Source: Enterobacter sp. kpr-6 (GTDB lineage: Bacteria > Pseudomonadota > Gammaproteobacteria > Enterobacterales > Enterobacteriaceae). Taken from it: a stretch of DNA of 64,000 nucleotides. Below the pieces are notes generated by a model. It was not told the DNA's origin and made no database searches. It saw only the letters and a list, made by a program, of their open reading frames with translations. The translations under genes were made by a program, and so were the position numbers. Below are positions 47,089 to 57,113 of the stretch, piece after piece (the first letter of the stretch is position 1; each line of letters begins with the position of its first letter). The stretch lies in NCBI RefSeq assembly GCF_900116015.1, contig NZ_FOYH01000008.1:62001-126000 (forward strand), in the 5' to 3' direction.

Positions 47089-48362
47089 GCTTGCTCTCCT
47101 TTCGCTTGCCCGTTTTTCAGTTTCAACTGCGGACGGGTCATCGGCAGCAAGCCCTGCGGACGCCAGATCATCATCAGTACCATCAAACCACCCAGCATCA
47201 ACATGCTGTATTCGTTGAAATCACGCATCAGTTCGCGTGACACCACCAGCAGAATAGCGGCGAGGATCACGGCAAACTGCGAGCCCATGCCGCCTAACAC
47301 CACAATGGCCAGTACAAACGCAGACTCGGCAAAGGTGAAGGATTCCGGGCTGACAAAGCCCTGGCGCGCGGCAAACAGCGTGCCGGCGAAACCAGCAAAC
47401 GCGGCGCTGATGGTAAACGCGGTCAGTTTGATGCGCGTCGGGTTCAGGCCCAGCGAACGGCAGGCGATCTCATCTTCACGCAGGGCTTCCCACGCGCGGC
47501 CCAGCGGCATACGCAGCAGACGGTTAATGACAAACAGGCTGAAGACCACCAGTAACAGCGCCACCAGGTAGAGGAATACCACGCGGTCGCTGGGATCGTA
47601 TTTCACATTAAAGAAGTTGCTGAAGGTATCCCAGCCGCCTTCGCGTGCGGTACGGCTGAATTCCAGGCCAAACAGCGTCGGTTTGGGGATCTGGCTGATG
47701 CCGTTCGGCCCGCCGGTCACTTCGGTGTTGTTGAGCAGCAGAATACGCACAATTTCACCGAAACCTAAGGTCACAATCGCCAGATAGTCACCGCGCAGGC
47801 GCAGCACCGGGAAGCCCAGCAGGAAACCGGCAGCGGCAGACACCAGGCCTGCCAGCGGCAGACAGGTCCAGAAACCGAGGCCGTAATAGTGGTTCAGCAG
47901 CGCAAAGGTGTACGCGCCGATGGCATAGAAGCCGCCGTAGCCGAGCACCAGCAGGCCGGACAGCCCGACCACCACGTTAAGACCCAGACCGAGAATGATG
48001 TAAATCATGGTCAGGGTGGCGATATCCACCGTGCCGCGCGACACCATAAACGGCCAGGCCACCGCCAGCACCAGCAACGCCAGCAGGAACAGCTTCTGTT
48101 TTACCGTTGAGCCGTCAATCGCGGGCAGGACAAACTTCGGCCCGGAAACGCTCTTCAGGCTTTTCTGGAACACCGGACGCAGCAACTGGAAGAAAAACAC
48201 TACGGCGGTGCCGACAAAGACCCACTGCCAGCGGATATCCGCCGCATGACCCACCACCAGTTTGGTGCCGCTCAACTGAAGCTGAACGCCCATAAACACG
48301 CCCGCGAGCACGAAGAACATGGCGGCTGAAAGCAGCGCCATCGCAAAATGCATCGGTTTCAT
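47085..48362 (-). CDS. livM: LivM, branched-chain amino acid permease
   Basis: Inner-membrane permease that pairs with LivH. It has 425 residues, as in E. coli. An N-terminal extension of about 100 residues with two or three helices precedes the conserved BPD_transp_2 core ([31 protein letters not shown]). [40 protein letters not shown] contains the ATPase-contact loop. It overlaps livH and livG by 4 bp each. Confidence 0.96.
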   Translation of the reverse strand: MKPMHFAMALLSAAMFFVLAGVFMGVQLQLSGTKLVVGHAADIRWQWVFVGTAVVFFFQLLRPVFQKSLKSVSGPKFVLPAIDGSTVKQKLFLLALLVLAVAWPFMVSRGTVDIATLTMIYIILGLGLNVVVGLSGLLVLGYGGFYAIGAYTFALLNHYYGLGFWTCLPLAGLVSAAAGFLLGFPVLRLRGDYLAIVTLGFGEIVRILLLNNTEVTGGPNGISQIPKPTLFGLEFSRTAREGGWDTFSNFFNVKYDPSDRVVFLYLVALLLVVFSLFVINRLLRMPLGRAWEALREDEIACRSLGLNPTRIKLTAFTISAAFAGFAGTLFAARQGFVSPESFTFAESAFVLAIVVLGGMGSQFAVILAAILLVVSRELMRDFNEYSMLMLGGLMVLMMIWRPQGLLPMTRPQLKLKNGQAKGEQA

Positions 48363-49285
48363 ACTTTTTCTACCTCCGGGCGGCCCAGAATACCGGTAGG
48401 CATTACCAGCAGTACCCCAATCAGTAACGCAAACGACACCACATCTTTATATTCGGTACTCAGATACGCGGAGGAGAGCGCTTCTGCAACGCCCAGAATC
48501 AGCCCGCCGATCATCGCCCCCGGAATACTGCCGATGCCGCCCAGTACCGCTGCGGTAAAGGCTTTCATCCCGGCCATAAAGCCGATGTACGGGTTGATGA
48601 CGCCGTAGAACTGGCCGAGCAGCACGCCCGCTACCGCCGCCATCGCCGCACCGATCACAAAGGTCAGGGCGATCACGCGGTCGGTGTTAATGCCGAGCAG
48701 ACTGGCCATTTTCAGATCTTCTGCACAGGCGCGACAGGCGCGGCCCATGCGGGAGTAACGGATGAACAGGGTCAGCGCCAGCATCGCCACGAAGGTCACA
48801 ATCCAGATCACAAGCTGCATGGTGGTAATCGAGGCAGAGAAGTTTTCGCTGCTGCCGACGACCCACTGGCCGTTAAACAGGCTTGGCAGCGCCACGTCGC
48901 GCGAACCTTCGGTCAGGCTGACGTAGTTTTGCAGGAAGATGGACATCCCGATGGCGGAGATCAGCGCGATCAGGCGCTTGGAGCTGCGCACCGGGCGGTA
49001 AGCGACCCGTTCGATGCTCCAGCCGTAGGCGCTGGCGATCACAATGGCTCCGACGAATCCGGCACCCACCAGCAGCCAGCTACTGTCGATGCCCATCATC
49101 ATCAGCGCGGCGATGATCATAAAGGAGACATAACTGCCGATCATATACACCTCGCCGTGGGCGAAGTTGATCATGCCGATAATGCCGTACACCATGGTGT
49201 AACCGATGGCGATAAGCGCGTAGGTGCTTCCCAGCGTCACGCCGTTAAACATCTGCTGCACGAAATAGAGAAACTGCTCAGACAT
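48359..49285 (-). CDS. livH: LivH, branched-chain amino acid permease
   Basis: Permease partner of LivM. It has 308 residues, as in E. coli, with about eight helices. Blocks [32 protein letters not shown] and [42 protein letters not shown] are typical. livK lies 54 bp upstream, with a GC-rich hairpin in the gap. Confidence 0.96.
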   Translation of the reverse strand: MSEQFLYFVQQMFNGVTLGSTYALIAIGYTMVYGIIGMINFAHGEVYMIGSYVSFMIIAALMMMGIDSSWLLVGAGFVGAIVIASAYGWSIERVAYRPVRSSKRLIALISAIGMSIFLQNYVSLTEGSRDVALPSLFNGQWVVGSSENFSASITTMQLVIWIVTFVAMLALTLFIRYSRMGRACRACAEDLKMASLLGINTDRVIALTFVIGAAMAAVAGVLLGQFYGVINPYIGFMAGMKAFTAAVLGGIGSIPGAMIGGLILGVAEALSSAYLSTEYKDVVSFALLIGVLLVMPTGILGRPEVEKV

Positions 49286-49305
49286 AACTTAACCTTCTTA
49301 TAACC

Positions 49306-49326
49306 CTCCGGACGTTGCGCCCGGAG
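49306..49326 (-). promoter_or_regulatory. Hairpin in livK-livH gap
   Basis: CTCCGG (49306-49311) and CCGGAG (49321-49326) form a 6-bp GC-rich stem with a 9-base loop, just after the livK stop. No T-run follows on the minus strand. It may shield the livK 3' end and give more binding protein than permease. Confidence 0.5.
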
Positions 49327-49339
49327 AGCGGGATGACAG

Positions 49340-50449
49340 TTATTTCGCCACGGAGGACGAACCATCGGCGTGCCATTGGAAGACGCCAAATTCAAATCCC
49401 TTCAGATCGCCTTTATCATCCCAGTTCAGCGGCCCAATCACGGTTTTAGCTCCGTTAGCTTTTAAATCTTTGACCAGCGCAAGCGGTTCGTCGCTGCCGG
49501 TACGTTCCAGCGCTGTCGCCAGCGACTGCACGGCGGCATAGGTGATCCACACGTAAGGTCCGGTCGGATCTTTTTTATCAGCTTTGAGCGCGTTCACGAT
49601 AGCGCTGTTGCCCGGCTCCTGGTCATAGCGTTTTGGCATCGTCACCAGCATACCTTCGCCCGCATCACCTGCGATGTTGGACAGCGACGCGTTACCCACG
49701 CCTTCCGGTCCCATAAACTGGATCTTCAGACCGTTGGCGCGCGCCTGGCGCAGCATCTGCCCCATTTCCGGGTAATAACCACCGTAGTACACGAAGTCGA
49801 TATTTTCTTTTTGCAGACGGGCCAGCAGCGCGGAGAAATCTTTTTCTCCGGCGGTGATGCCGTCAAAGAAAACCACATTCGCGCCACCGGCTTTCAGGCC
49901 GTCCTGCACGGAACGCGCGAGGCCTTCACCGTATTGCTGTTTGTCGTGGACGATAGCGATACGCTGCGGTTTAACTGTTTGCAGAATGTATTTCGCGGCG
50001 GTCGGGCCCTGTGAAGAGTCCAGCCCGGCGGTGCGCATGATGTACTGATAGCCGCGCTGCGTCAGTTCAGGATTGGTGGCACCCGGCGAAATCATCAGAA
50101 TGCCTTCGTCTTCGTAAATGTCGGACGCGGGCTGGGTCGATGATGAGCAAAGATGACCAATAACATACTGAATGCCGTCATTAACGATTTTGTTGGCAAC
50201 CGCCACGGCCTGTTTCGGGTCGCAGGCGTCGTCATATTCCACGGCGACCAGTTTGTCGCCTTTGATACCGCCTTTGGCATTGATATCTTTAATGGCCTGA
50301 CGCGCACCGTTGAATTCCATATCCCCCCACTGGGCGACCGGGCCGGACATTGCGCCCACAACCGCGACTTTAATGTCTGCCGCCGTTGCTGTGTGCGAAA
50401 TAGCCAGTGCGATCATCCCCGCGATCAACGTCTTCGCGTTCCTTTTCAT
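49340..50449 (-). CDS. livK: LivK, leucine-specific binding protein
   Basis: Periplasmic binding protein that prefers leucine and delivers it to LivHMGF. It has 369 residues, as in E. coli. The signal peptide ends near ATA-A at 23. The mature protein is a type I periplasmic-binding fold ([44 protein letters not shown]). It is about as long as livJ and strongly similar to it, which lies on the same strand beyond panM; the two are paralogues. First gene of livKHMGF. Confidence 0.95.
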   Translation of the reverse strand: MKRNAKTLIAGMIALAISHTATAADIKVAVVGAMSGPVAQWGDMEFNGARQAIKDINAKGGIKGDKLVAVEYDDACDPKQAVAVANKIVNDGIQYVIGHLCSSSTQPASDIYEDEGILMISPGATNPELTQRGYQYIMRTAGLDSSQGPTAAKYILQTVKPQRIAIVHDKQQYGEGLARSVQDGLKAGGANVVFFDGITAGEKDFSALLARLQKENIDFVYYGGYYPEMGQMLRQARANGLKIQFMGPEGVGNASLSNIAGDAGEGMLVTMPKRYDQEPGNSAIVNALKADKKDPTGPYVWITYAAVQSLATALERTGSDEPLALVKDLKANGAKTVIGPLNWDDKGDLKGFEFGVFQWHADGSSSVAK

Positions 50450-50929
50450 AACTGGAAATCCCCATTCGTGATGTCGTATCTACACTTCAGGTTGCCTGCG
50501 ATGAATAACATCGGGGCAACTTATAATTGTTGTGTATATTTTGTTTTATTACGGTTAAAAAGCACGCTGTACTTTTAATGTACAATGCTATTTTTACCTG
50601 TGCCTTTAATGGTTTAGCGCAGCTTTTTACCAAAAACCTCGCTAAAATCCCTATTTTTCAGGCTATTAAGCACAGATAATATTCTGTATTTATCCAGAGA
50701 TAAACAAAAAAAGTCCCGATATCAGCATAAAATAATGGTACAAAGAGCGGAATAAATCACTACCTTTCAGGTTAAAATACTGCTTATTTTTCGATCCCCG
50801 ATGGATAAAACTGCTTCTGCGCCCGCAGCAAAAGTAATCACCTGATGAATTGATTCAAAAAGTGAAAGCCCCTGCCTGAAAAAATTGGTTACACTGGCCC
50901 CTCTCTTTAAAGACACGGACAAGCAGTGA
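50450..50929. other. Divergent livK/panM intergenic region (480 bp)
   Basis: An AT-rich, gene-free region between divergent livK and panM. It includes A/T runs (50500-50800) and short inverted repeats such as GTACTTTTAATGTAC around 50570. It must hold the livK promoter, which in E. coli is controlled by leucine through Lrp, and the panM promoter. I see no credible small gene or recognisable RNA. Confidence 0.7.
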
Positions 50930-51313
50930 ATGAAACTGACCATCATCCGTCTGACCACTTTTAGCGACCAGGATCACATCGATTTCAGTAAGATCTGGCC
51001 GGAGTATTCCCCTTCCTCGTTGAACGTCGACGATACCCACCGTATTTATGCCGCCCGTTTTAATGAACGTTTGCTGGGCGCGGTACGCGTGACCATCAGC
51101 GGTCACGACGGCGCACTGGATTCCCTGCGCGTGCGTGACGTTACCCGCCGCCGGGGTGTGGGACGTTATCTGCTCGAAGAGGTGTTACGCGCACATCCGG
51201 AAATCACCAACTGGTGGATGTCGGATATTGGCGTGGAGGATCGCGCGGCGATGGATGCGTTTATGCAGGAAGTGGGATTTACGGCAGAAATAACTGGCTG
51301 GCAGAAGCGCTAA
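50930..51313 (+). CDS. panM: PanM (PanZ), PanD maturation/regulation factor
   Basis: A GNAT-fold protein that binds acetyl-CoA and promotes self-cleavage of aspartate decarboxylase PanD while also restraining it, coupling beta-alanine supply to CoA status. It has 127 residues, as in E. coli. The CoA-binding loop is visible as VTRRRGVGRYLLEEVL. It lies alone between livK and livJ, as in E. coli. The start at 50930 (MKLTIIRL) overlaps a TGA and follows GACAAGCAG, a weak ribosome site. Confidence 0.94.
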   Translation: MKLTIIRLTTFSDQDHIDFSKIWPEYSPSSLNVDDTHRIYAARFNERLLGAVRVTISGHDGALDSLRVRDVTRRRGVGRYLLEEVLRAHPEITNWWMSDIGVEDRAAMDAFMQEVGFTAEITGWQKR

Positions 51314-51410
51314 CCCCTCACCCCGGCCCTCTCCCCAGGGGAGAGGGTGAAAGGCGAGATTGTGCAGGCTCTGTCCCCTCTCCCGGCGGGAGAGGGTTAG
51401 GGTGAGGGGG
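51314..51410. repeat. Composite palindromic element H (panM/livJ)
   Basis: Left end CCCTCACCCCGG, right end TTAGGGTGAGGG. The spacer contains AGATTGTGCAGGC followed by TCTGT; its inner part is close to the reverse complement of the GCCGGTGCACAATCT spacer of element A. Between convergent genes. Confidence 0.85.
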
Positions 51411-51418
51411 AAAACGAA

Positions 51419-52522
51419 TTACTTCGCGTCTGTCGCTGTGCCGTCTGCATGCCAGGTGAACACGCCGAACTCAAAGCCTTTCAGATCGCCCTTCTCGTCC
51501 CAGCTCAGCGGGCCCATCACGGTATCCACAGAGTTAGCTTTCAGGTATTTGGCAATTTCAGCCGGATCGTCAGACTGCTCCAGACCCGCTTTCAGAGATT
51601 GCAGTGCGGCGTAGGTGGTCCAGACGAATGCGCCACTTGGATCCTGTTTCTTGCCTTTGATCGCGTCCACAATCGGTTTGTTCGCCGGAACCTGATCGTA
51701 GTTCTTCGGCTTGGTCACCAGCATACCTTCCGCTGATTCACCCGCAATGTTAGACAGGGAAACGTTCGCCACGCCTTCCGGGCCCATAAACTGGGTTTTC
51801 AGACCGGCTGCACGCGCCTGACGCAGGATCTGGCCCATTTCCGGGTGGTAGCCACCGTAGTAAACGAAATCGATATTTTCTTTCTTCAGACGCGCCACCA
51901 GGGTGGAGAAATCTTTTTCGCCCGCGGTGATACCGTCAAAGAACACCACGTTGGCATTGCCTTTTTTCAGGCTGTCCTGCACGGCGCGCGCCAGGCCTTC
52001 ACCATACTGCTGTTTGTCGTGAATAACAGCGATGCGCTGCGGCTTCACGGTGTTCAGAATGTATTTGGCTGCGGTCGGGCCCTGGTCAGAGTCAAGACCG
52101 GTGGTACGCAGGATCAGGTTGTAGCCACGTGCGGTCAGTTCCGGGGCGGTTGCCGCAGGGGTGATCATCAGAATGCCTTCGTCTTCGTAGATGTCAGACG
52201 CAGGCTGCGTGGAGGAGGAGCACAGGTGGCCGATAACATATTTGATGCCATCGTTAACCACTTTGTTGGCTACCGCTACCGCTTGTTTCGGGTCACAGGC
52301 ATCGTCGTACTGAACCGCAACCAGTTTGTCGCCCTTGATACCGCCTTTGGCGTTGATGTCGTCAATCGCCTGCTTAGCACCGGTAAATTCCTGGTCACCA
52401 TACTGCGCAACCGGACCGGACATCGCACCGACGACCGCAACTTTAATATCCTTAGCGAAAGCCATGTTGCTCATTGCCAGCGCAATACATCCTGCCAGTA
52501 ACGCTTTACCCTTCATTTTCAT
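51419..52522 (-). CDS. livJ: LivJ, Leu/Ile/Val-binding protein
   Basis: Periplasmic binding protein with broad branched-chain specificity that also feeds LivHMGF. It has 367 residues, as in E. coli, from the ATG at 52522 ([12 protein letters not shown]), with a signal peptide ending at FA-K near 23. A longer reading frame adds 51 residues unlike a signal sequence and is rejected. GGGGA lies 8 bases before the ATG. The disulfide cysteines are in DDACDPKQ and GHLCSSST. Monocistronic, with 265 bp upstream. Confidence 0.95.
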   Translation of the reverse strand: MKMKGKALLAGCIALAMSNMAFAKDIKVAVVGAMSGPVAQYGDQEFTGAKQAIDDINAKGGIKGDKLVAVQYDDACDPKQAVAVANKVVNDGIKYVIGHLCSSSTQPASDIYEDEGILMITPAATAPELTARGYNLILRTTGLDSDQGPTAAKYILNTVKPQRIAVIHDKQQYGEGLARAVQDSLKKGNANVVFFDGITAGEKDFSTLVARLKKENIDFVYYGGYHPEMGQILRQARAAGLKTQFMGPEGVANVSLSNIAGESAEGMLVTKPKNYDQVPANKPIVDAIKGKKQDPSGAFVWTTYAALQSLKAGLEQSDDPAEIAKYLKANSVDTVMGPLSWDEKGDLKGFEFGVFTWHADGTATDAK

Positions 52523-52751
52523 CCTGAGATTCCCCATTGTTATGGTGATTGCATTTGTTGTGATGTTTTTGTGTGACACATTATTTTGCTTACAGCCATA
52601 AGCGAAGCATATGATCGTTGTTTGATGGCAGACTGCTCGTGTCTTAACAGCATACTCTGCTAAAACATACCCCATTTTTCAGAATTTGGAACAACATTTT
52701 TGCTGAGCAGATAACAGACAGATAGTGAAAATGTGATGCTGAGAGGGAAAT

Positions 52752-52784
52752 AAAAAGGCCCGGCAAGCGTCAGCCGCCGGGCGG
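52752..52784 (-). terminator. Terminator of the GabT/PuuE-type gene
   Basis: Arms GCCCGGC (52758-52764) and GCCGGGC (52776-52782) with an 11-base loop. On the minus strand a CTTTTTA run follows. It lies 6 bp past the aminotransferase stop and separates it from livJ on the same strand. Confidence 0.8.
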
Positions 52785-52787
52785 GTA

Positions 52788-54053
52788 TTATTGGGTCAGG
52801 GACGAGGAAATAATGTCCAGCGCACGACGGAACTGCGCTTCCGGGATGGTGAGCGGGTAGAGGAAGCGGATCACGTTGCCATACACGCCGCAGCTTAACA
52901 GCAGCAAACCGGCTTCCAGCGCCCGCGCCTGCACCTGGCGGGTGAATTCCGGCGACGGTTCACCCGTCTGCGGATCGGCAAATTCCACGGCCACCATCGA
53001 ACCGAGCGCGCGGATATCGGCAATCTGCGGGCAGTCAGCTTTGGCTTTGTTCAGCACGTCGACCAGATGCTTGCCCAGATGCGCGGCGCGCTCGCAGAGA
53101 TTTTCTTCTTCAATGACCTCAAGCACCGCCAGCGCCGAGGCGATCGCCAGCGGGTTACCGGCATAGGTACCGCCCAGACCGCCCGGTGCGGGGGCATCCA
53201 TCACTTCGGCACGCCCGGACACCGCCGAAAGCGGCAGACCGCCCGCCAGACTTTTCGCCATGGTGATCAAATCGGGCTTCACGCTGTGATGCTCCATGGC
53301 AAACAGTTTGCCGGTGCGGGCAAAACCGGTCTGCACTTCATCGGCGATCAGCAGGATGCCATGGGTGTCGCAAAGTTTGCGCAGCGCCTGCATGAAATCA
53401 TCCGGTGCGACGACAAAACCGCCCTCGCCCTGCACCGGCTCCAGCACAATCGCCGCCACCTGATCCGGGGCGATATCAGCTTTAAAAATGCGCTCCAGAC
53501 TTTTTAAGGCGTCCGCCGTCGATACGTCGTGCAGCGCATTCGGGTACTGGGCGTGGAAAATGGAGCCAGGGAAGGGGCCGAAACCGATTTTGTACGGTGC
53601 AACTTTGCCGGTCAGCGCCATGGTCATGTAGGTGCGGCCATGAAAACCGCCGCCGAAGGTGATGAGTCCCGGACGTTTAGTGTAAGCACGGGCAATTTTG
53701 ACGGCGTTTTCCACCGCTTCCGCCCCGGTGGAGAAAAAGGCGGTTTTAGCGGGGCCTTCGATGGGCACGCGGGCGTTAATTTTTTCAGCCAGTTCAACGT
53801 AACCCGCGTAGGGCACAATCTGGTAGGCGGTGTGAGTGAAGGCGTGCAGTTGCTTTTCCACCGCCGCCATCACTTTCGGGTGACGATGGCCGGTGTTGAG
53901 TACCGCGATCCCGGCGGCAAAGTCGATCACCTCGTTGCCTTCCACGTCCCACAGCGTGGCGTTTTCGGCTTTGTCGGCATAAAAATCACACATCACGCCG
54001 ATGCCACGCGGCGTCGCCTGCAAACGGCGTTCGTTTAATTCTTTATTATTCAT
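52788..54053 (-). CDS. GabT/PuuE-type 4-aminobutyrate aminotransferase
   Basis: A class III PLP aminotransferase, 421 residues, closest by eye to E. coli PuuE (421) and GabT. It would convert 4-aminobutyrate plus 2-oxoglutarate to succinate semialdehyde plus glutamate. Blocks: STGAEAVENAVKIARAYT, GGFHGRTYMTMALTGK, ILLIADEVQTGFARTGK (Asp238) and TMAKSLAGG with the PLP lysine at 267. It has its own terminator and stands alone: no gabD, gabP or puu genes are near. E. coli K-12 has livJ directly next to rpoH at this point. Substrate choice among omega-amino acids cannot be settled from sequence alone. Confidence 0.88.
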   Translation of the reverse strand: MNNKELNERRLQATPRGIGVMCDFYADKAENATLWDVEGNEVIDFAAGIAVLNTGHRHPKVMAAVEKQLHAFTHTAYQIVPYAGYVELAEKINARVPIEGPAKTAFFSTGAEAVENAVKIARAYTKRPGLITFGGGFHGRTYMTMALTGKVAPYKIGFGPFPGSIFHAQYPNALHDVSTADALKSLERIFKADIAPDQVAAIVLEPVQGEGGFVVAPDDFMQALRKLCDTHGILLIADEVQTGFARTGKLFAMEHHSVKPDLITMAKSLAGGLPLSAVSGRAEVMDAPAPGGLGGTYAGNPLAIASALAVLEVIEEENLCERAAHLGKHLVDVLNKAKADCPQIADIRALGSMVAVEFADPQTGEPSPEFTRQVQARALEAGLLLLSCGVYGNVIRFLYPLTIPEAQFRRALDIISSSLTQ

Positions 54054-54204
54054 TATCGTCTCCCCGTCATTGATTCATATTCACCCGCTGTATAACCAAT
54101 ATGGCATAAGGCGATTTTTATTCGAGTGACAGATGGGAATAATTGAGGAGGCAGTTTTGAGAGTGTGATGGAGGTATATCAGGGAAGGTATAGCAGGGAG
54201 GATC

Positions 54205-54260
54205 TCCCCTCACTCCGGTCCTCTCTTGCAGAAAGAGGGAAAAACCGAACAGTGAGGGGG
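54205..54260. repeat. Degenerate composite element I (aminotransferase-rpoH)
   Basis: Left end CCCTCACTCCGG, a mutated hairpin, then GTGAGGGGG. The inner TTAGGG end is lost. Between same-strand genes, 13 bp after the rpoH stop. It appears to be a decayed copy. Confidence 0.65.
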
Positions 54261-54273
54261 ATGTCAGGACAAC

Positions 54274-55128
54274 TTACGCTTCGATAGCCGCGCGCAGTTT
54301 CTTCATGGCGTTCTTTTCAAGCTGACGTACACGCTCGGCGGAGACGCCATAACGGTCGGCCAGTTCCTGCAAAGTGGACTTGTTGTCTTCGTCCAGCCAG
54401 CGGGCGCGAATGATCGCCTGGCTACGTTCGTCCAGACCCTGCATCGCATCGGTCAGACGGTTTGCCGCCTGCTCTTCCCAGTTATCATCTTCAATGCCGT
54501 CGGCAAAGTTAGATGTTTTATCCTGAAGATAAAGAACAGGTGCCATCGGCTGGCTGTCGGACTCATCGTCCGGGGACAGATCAAACGTCATGTCCTGCGC
54601 AGCCATGCGCGATTCCATTTCACGGACATCTTTGCTGGAAACGCCCAGCTCGCGAGCAACCATTTCCACTTCGTCCTGGTTGAACCAACCCAGACGCTGC
54701 TTCGCTTTACGCAGGTTAAAGAACAACTTACGTTGCGCTTTCGTGGTCGCGACTTTCACAATACGCCAGTTACGCAGAACGTATTCGTGAATTTCAGCTT
54801 TGATCCAGTGTACGGCGAACGACACCAGACGCACACCCACTTCCGGATTGAAGCGGCGCACGGCTTTCATCAGGCCGATATTACCTTCCTGAATCAGGTC
54901 AGCCTGCGGCAGGCCATAGCCCGAATAGTTACGAGCAATATGAACAACAAAGCGCAGGTGAGACAGGATCAGCGTTTTAGCTGCTTCCAGTGAGCCCTGG
55001 TAATGCAGCTTTTCAGCCAGCTCCTTTTCTTCATCAGCCGTTAACATCGGCCATGCGTTAGCGGCCCGGATATAGGATTCCAGGTTACCAACAGGGGCTA
55101 AAGCTAAATTTTGCATTTCTTTGGTCAT
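54274..55128 (-). CDS. rpoH: RpoH, heat-shock sigma factor (sigma-32)
   Basis: Directs RNA polymerase to heat-shock promoters. It has 284 residues, as in E. coli. Region 2 ([40 protein letters not shown]), the sigma-32-specific RpoH box region around [32 protein letters not shown], and region 4 HTH ([33 protein letters not shown]) are intact. The start at 55128 follows GAGAGGATTTGA. In E. coli the start region folds into a heat-melted RNA structure; the sequence around the ATG is well conserved here. Confidence 0.97.
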   Translation of the reverse strand: MTKEMQNLALAPVGNLESYIRAANAWPMLTADEEKELAEKLHYQGSLEAAKTLILSHLRFVVHIARNYSGYGLPQADLIQEGNIGLMKAVRRFNPEVGVRLVSFAVHWIKAEIHEYVLRNWRIVKVATTKAQRKLFFNLRKAKQRLGWFNQDEVEMVARELGVSSKDVREMESRMAAQDMTFDLSPDDESDSQPMAPVLYLQDKTSNFADGIEDDNWEEQAANRLTDAMQGLDERSQAIIRARWLDEDNKSTLQELADRYGVSAERVRQLEKNAMKKLRAAIEA

Positions 55129-55229
55129 TCAAATCCTCTCAATCGACTTCGTGCTGGCGGCGGTTTGTCCCCATCAGGCAACAAACATGCCAGTGCATAT
55201 GAGCAACGAGAATATCATTCACACTTTTA

Positions 55230-55275
55230 TCAGACAGTGATTTTATCCACAAGTTCCATGCAACGTTGTGAATAA
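55230..55275 (-). promoter_or_regulatory. rpoH sigma-E promoter (P3-like) and DnaA boxes
   Basis: On the minus strand GGAACTT (55257-55251), a 16-bp spacer and TCTGA (55234-55230) match the sigma-E consensus. TTATCCACA at 55243-55251 (plus) is a perfect DnaA box inside the promoter, and TTATTCACA on the minus strand at 55275-55267 is a second. This mirrors E. coli rpoH P3, where DnaA represses. Confidence 0.8.
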
Positions 55276-55338
55276 ATTACGCACAAATTGTGACATAACC
55301 ATGAAAAAAAGCATGAGCAGGAAAAAGAGATAACAGGG

Positions 55339-55380
55339 ACTCTTTCCCTGCAAGGACATCCAGTGCAGCAGGGAAAGAGT
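55339..55380. terminator. Long hairpin between ftsX and rpoH
   Basis: A perfect 13-bp stem ACTCTTTCCCTGC/GCAGGGAAAGAGT with a 16-base loop, 14 bp past the ftsX stop. No tight T-run follows on the minus strand (CCCTGTTATCTCTTTTTCC), so it may be an inefficient terminator or an mRNA 3' end protector for ftsYEX. Confidence 0.55.
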
Positions 55381-55394
55381 ATATCAGAGAATTT

Positions 55395-56450
55395 TTAGTC
55401 GGGGGTAAAGTGACGTAAATGTTGCACAGTAGCGAGCCACGCCGCCAGCCAGCCGATCATTGAGCACACCAGCAGCAGCAGTAAACACTCGTCAAACGAC
55501 AGGCCACTTAGCTCAAACTGGGTGCCGAAGATCTTCGCCACTTCCGTCACAGCCGATGACAAACGCATCACCAGAATTTCAGACAGGATCAGCGATAAAA
55601 ACGCCCCGGTGAAGCCGAGAAGTGCGCCGCCGTAAAGAAACGGTCGCAGGATAAAACCATCCGTTGCGCCAATGAGTTTCTGCACATTGATGGTGTCGCG
55701 GCGGGCAAAAATGCTCAGCCGCACGCTGTTACCGATGACGAGGAAAACGGCGGCAACCATCAGCACGCCAATCATTGCCGAGACGCGTCCCACCAGCCCG
55801 GTAAGCGCCGCCAGGCGAGCAAACCAGCTATCGTCCATACGCACTTCATCAATGCCGTTCACCCGCGAAATTCTGTCGCGAAGCGTGTTCAGCGAGTCGG
55901 TATTCTGGAAATCCAGCTTCGGCACCACGACCGCCACCGCAGGCAGCGGGTTTTCTTCGAGCATATCCAGCGCACCGCCAAAGCCAGACCAGTTGCGGAA
56001 CTCGCCCAGCGCCTCGTCGCGCGAGAGGTAATTCACTTTCTCGACGCCCTGCTCGGCCTGCAACTGCCCGACCACCTGCTGTGCCGCGTTATCATCCAGC
56101 GCTTTATCGAAATAAACGGTGATCTGCGGCGACGGATAATACTGCGTCGAAGCTTCGTGAACGTTTTTGTAAACCATATAGCAGACGCTGGGCAGCGTCA
56201 GGGAGATGGCAATAACCATCACCGTCAGGAAGGTCGCCAGCGGTTTGCTTTTCAGATCCTGCAACGCGCCCTGCCAGGCGTAGCGCATCTGCTCATTAAA
56301 AACGTTGGATTTACGCGAACCGGGTTTCGGCGGCGTTTTGCTGCGACCGGATGAGCCGCGATTGCCGCCGCCCGATGCGCCCGGTTTACGGAAGCGGTCG
56401 AACTTGCTGCCGAACTGGCGGATTTGGTTTACTGCATCGCGTTTATTCAC
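55395..56450 (-). CDS. ftsX: FtsX, divisome ABC-type membrane protein
   Basis: Membrane partner of FtsE. The pair controls septal murein hydrolases through the periplasmic loop and EnvC. It has 351 residues (E. coli 352) and starts with GTG at 56450 ([12 protein letters not shown] as read, Met in the protein). That start follows GGAGG by 8 bases and equals the E. coli start; an ATG five codons upstream sits inside the ribosome site. The cytoplasmic basic tail (1-70), four membrane helices and the large periplasmic loop (about 100-220) are visible. It overlaps ftsE by 8 bp. Confidence 0.94.
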   Translation of the reverse strand: MNKRDAVNQIRQFGSKFDRFRKPGASGGGNRGSSGRSKTPPKPGSRKSNVFNEQMRYAWQGALQDLKSKPLATFLTVMVIAISLTLPSVCYMVYKNVHEASTQYYPSPQITVYFDKALDDNAAQQVVGQLQAEQGVEKVNYLSRDEALGEFRNWSGFGGALDMLEENPLPAVAVVVPKLDFQNTDSLNTLRDRISRVNGIDEVRMDDSWFARLAALTGLVGRVSAMIGVLMVAAVFLVIGNSVRLSIFARRDTINVQKLIGATDGFILRPFLYGGALLGFTGAFLSLILSEILVMRLSSAVTEVAKIFGTQFELSGLSFDECLLLLLVCSMIGWLAAWLATVQHLRHFTPD

Positions 56451-57111
56451 CCGTCTGGCCTCCATGCAAATGGCCGTCGCTCAGACTCAGCATGCGGTAT
56501 GAGCGACGCGAAATCAGTCCAATGTCGTGCGTCGCCATCAGCACGGTGACGCCCACGCGGTTAAACTCTTCGAACAGGCGCAAAATCCCTTCGGAGAGCG
56601 CATCATCCAGGTTACCGGTTGGCTCATCCGCCAGCAGTACCGCAGGCTTGTTGACCACCGCGCGGGCGATCCCCACCCGCTGTTGCTCCCCGCCGGAGAG
56701 CTGGATCGGAAAGTTTTTCGCTTTGTCGAGCAGCCCGACTTTATCCAGTGCCGCCGACACGCGGCGACGAATATCTTCACTGCTGGCACCCGCAATAATC
56801 AGCGGGATCGCCACGTTGTCGAACACCGTTCTGTCCATTAACAGATGGTGATCCTGGAAAATCATGCCGATCTGCCGACGCAAAAACGGCACTTCGCGGT
56901 TTTTAAGACGGCTAATATCGTGGCCGCCAAACCAAATTTTCCCGGCGCTGGGCCGTTCAATCCCACAGATAAGCTTTAACAGCGTACTTTTCCCGGCACC
57001 AGAGTGGCCGGTCAGAAACGCCATCTCGCCCGGTTGCAGGTGAAAAGTCACTCCCTGCAACGCTTGTCTCCCACCGAGATAGGCCTTGCTGACATGTTCA
57101 AAGCGAATCAT
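56443..57111 (-). CDS. ftsE: FtsE, divisome ATPase
   Basis: ABC-type ATPase that acts with FtsX at the division site. It has 222 residues, as in E. coli. Walker A GHSGAGKS is at 35-42, the signature [14 protein letters not shown] and Walker [19 protein letters not shown] carries the switch His. Middle gene of ftsYEX, 2 bp after ftsY and overlapping ftsX. Confidence 0.96.
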   Translation of the reverse strand: MIRFEHVSKAYLGGRQALQGVTFHLQPGEMAFLTGHSGAGKSTLLKLICGIERPSAGKIWFGGHDISRLKNREVPFLRRQIGMIFQDHHLLMDRTVFDNVAIPLIIAGASSEDIRRRVSAALDKVGLLDKAKNFPIQLSGGEQQRVGIARAVVNKPAVLLADEPTGNLDDALSEGILRLFEEFNRVGVTVLMATHDIGLISRRSYRMLSLSDGHLHGGQTGE

Positions 57112-57113
57112 TG

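Noticed and set aside
51419-52675. Longer livJ start
   Set aside because: The extra 51 residues are not a signal sequence; the ATG at 52522 gives the E. coli length and a proper signal peptide.
55395-56465. ATG start for ftsX five codons upstream
   Set aside because: That ATG sits in the GGAGG ribosome site of the GTG start, and the GTG gives the family N-terminus NKRDA.
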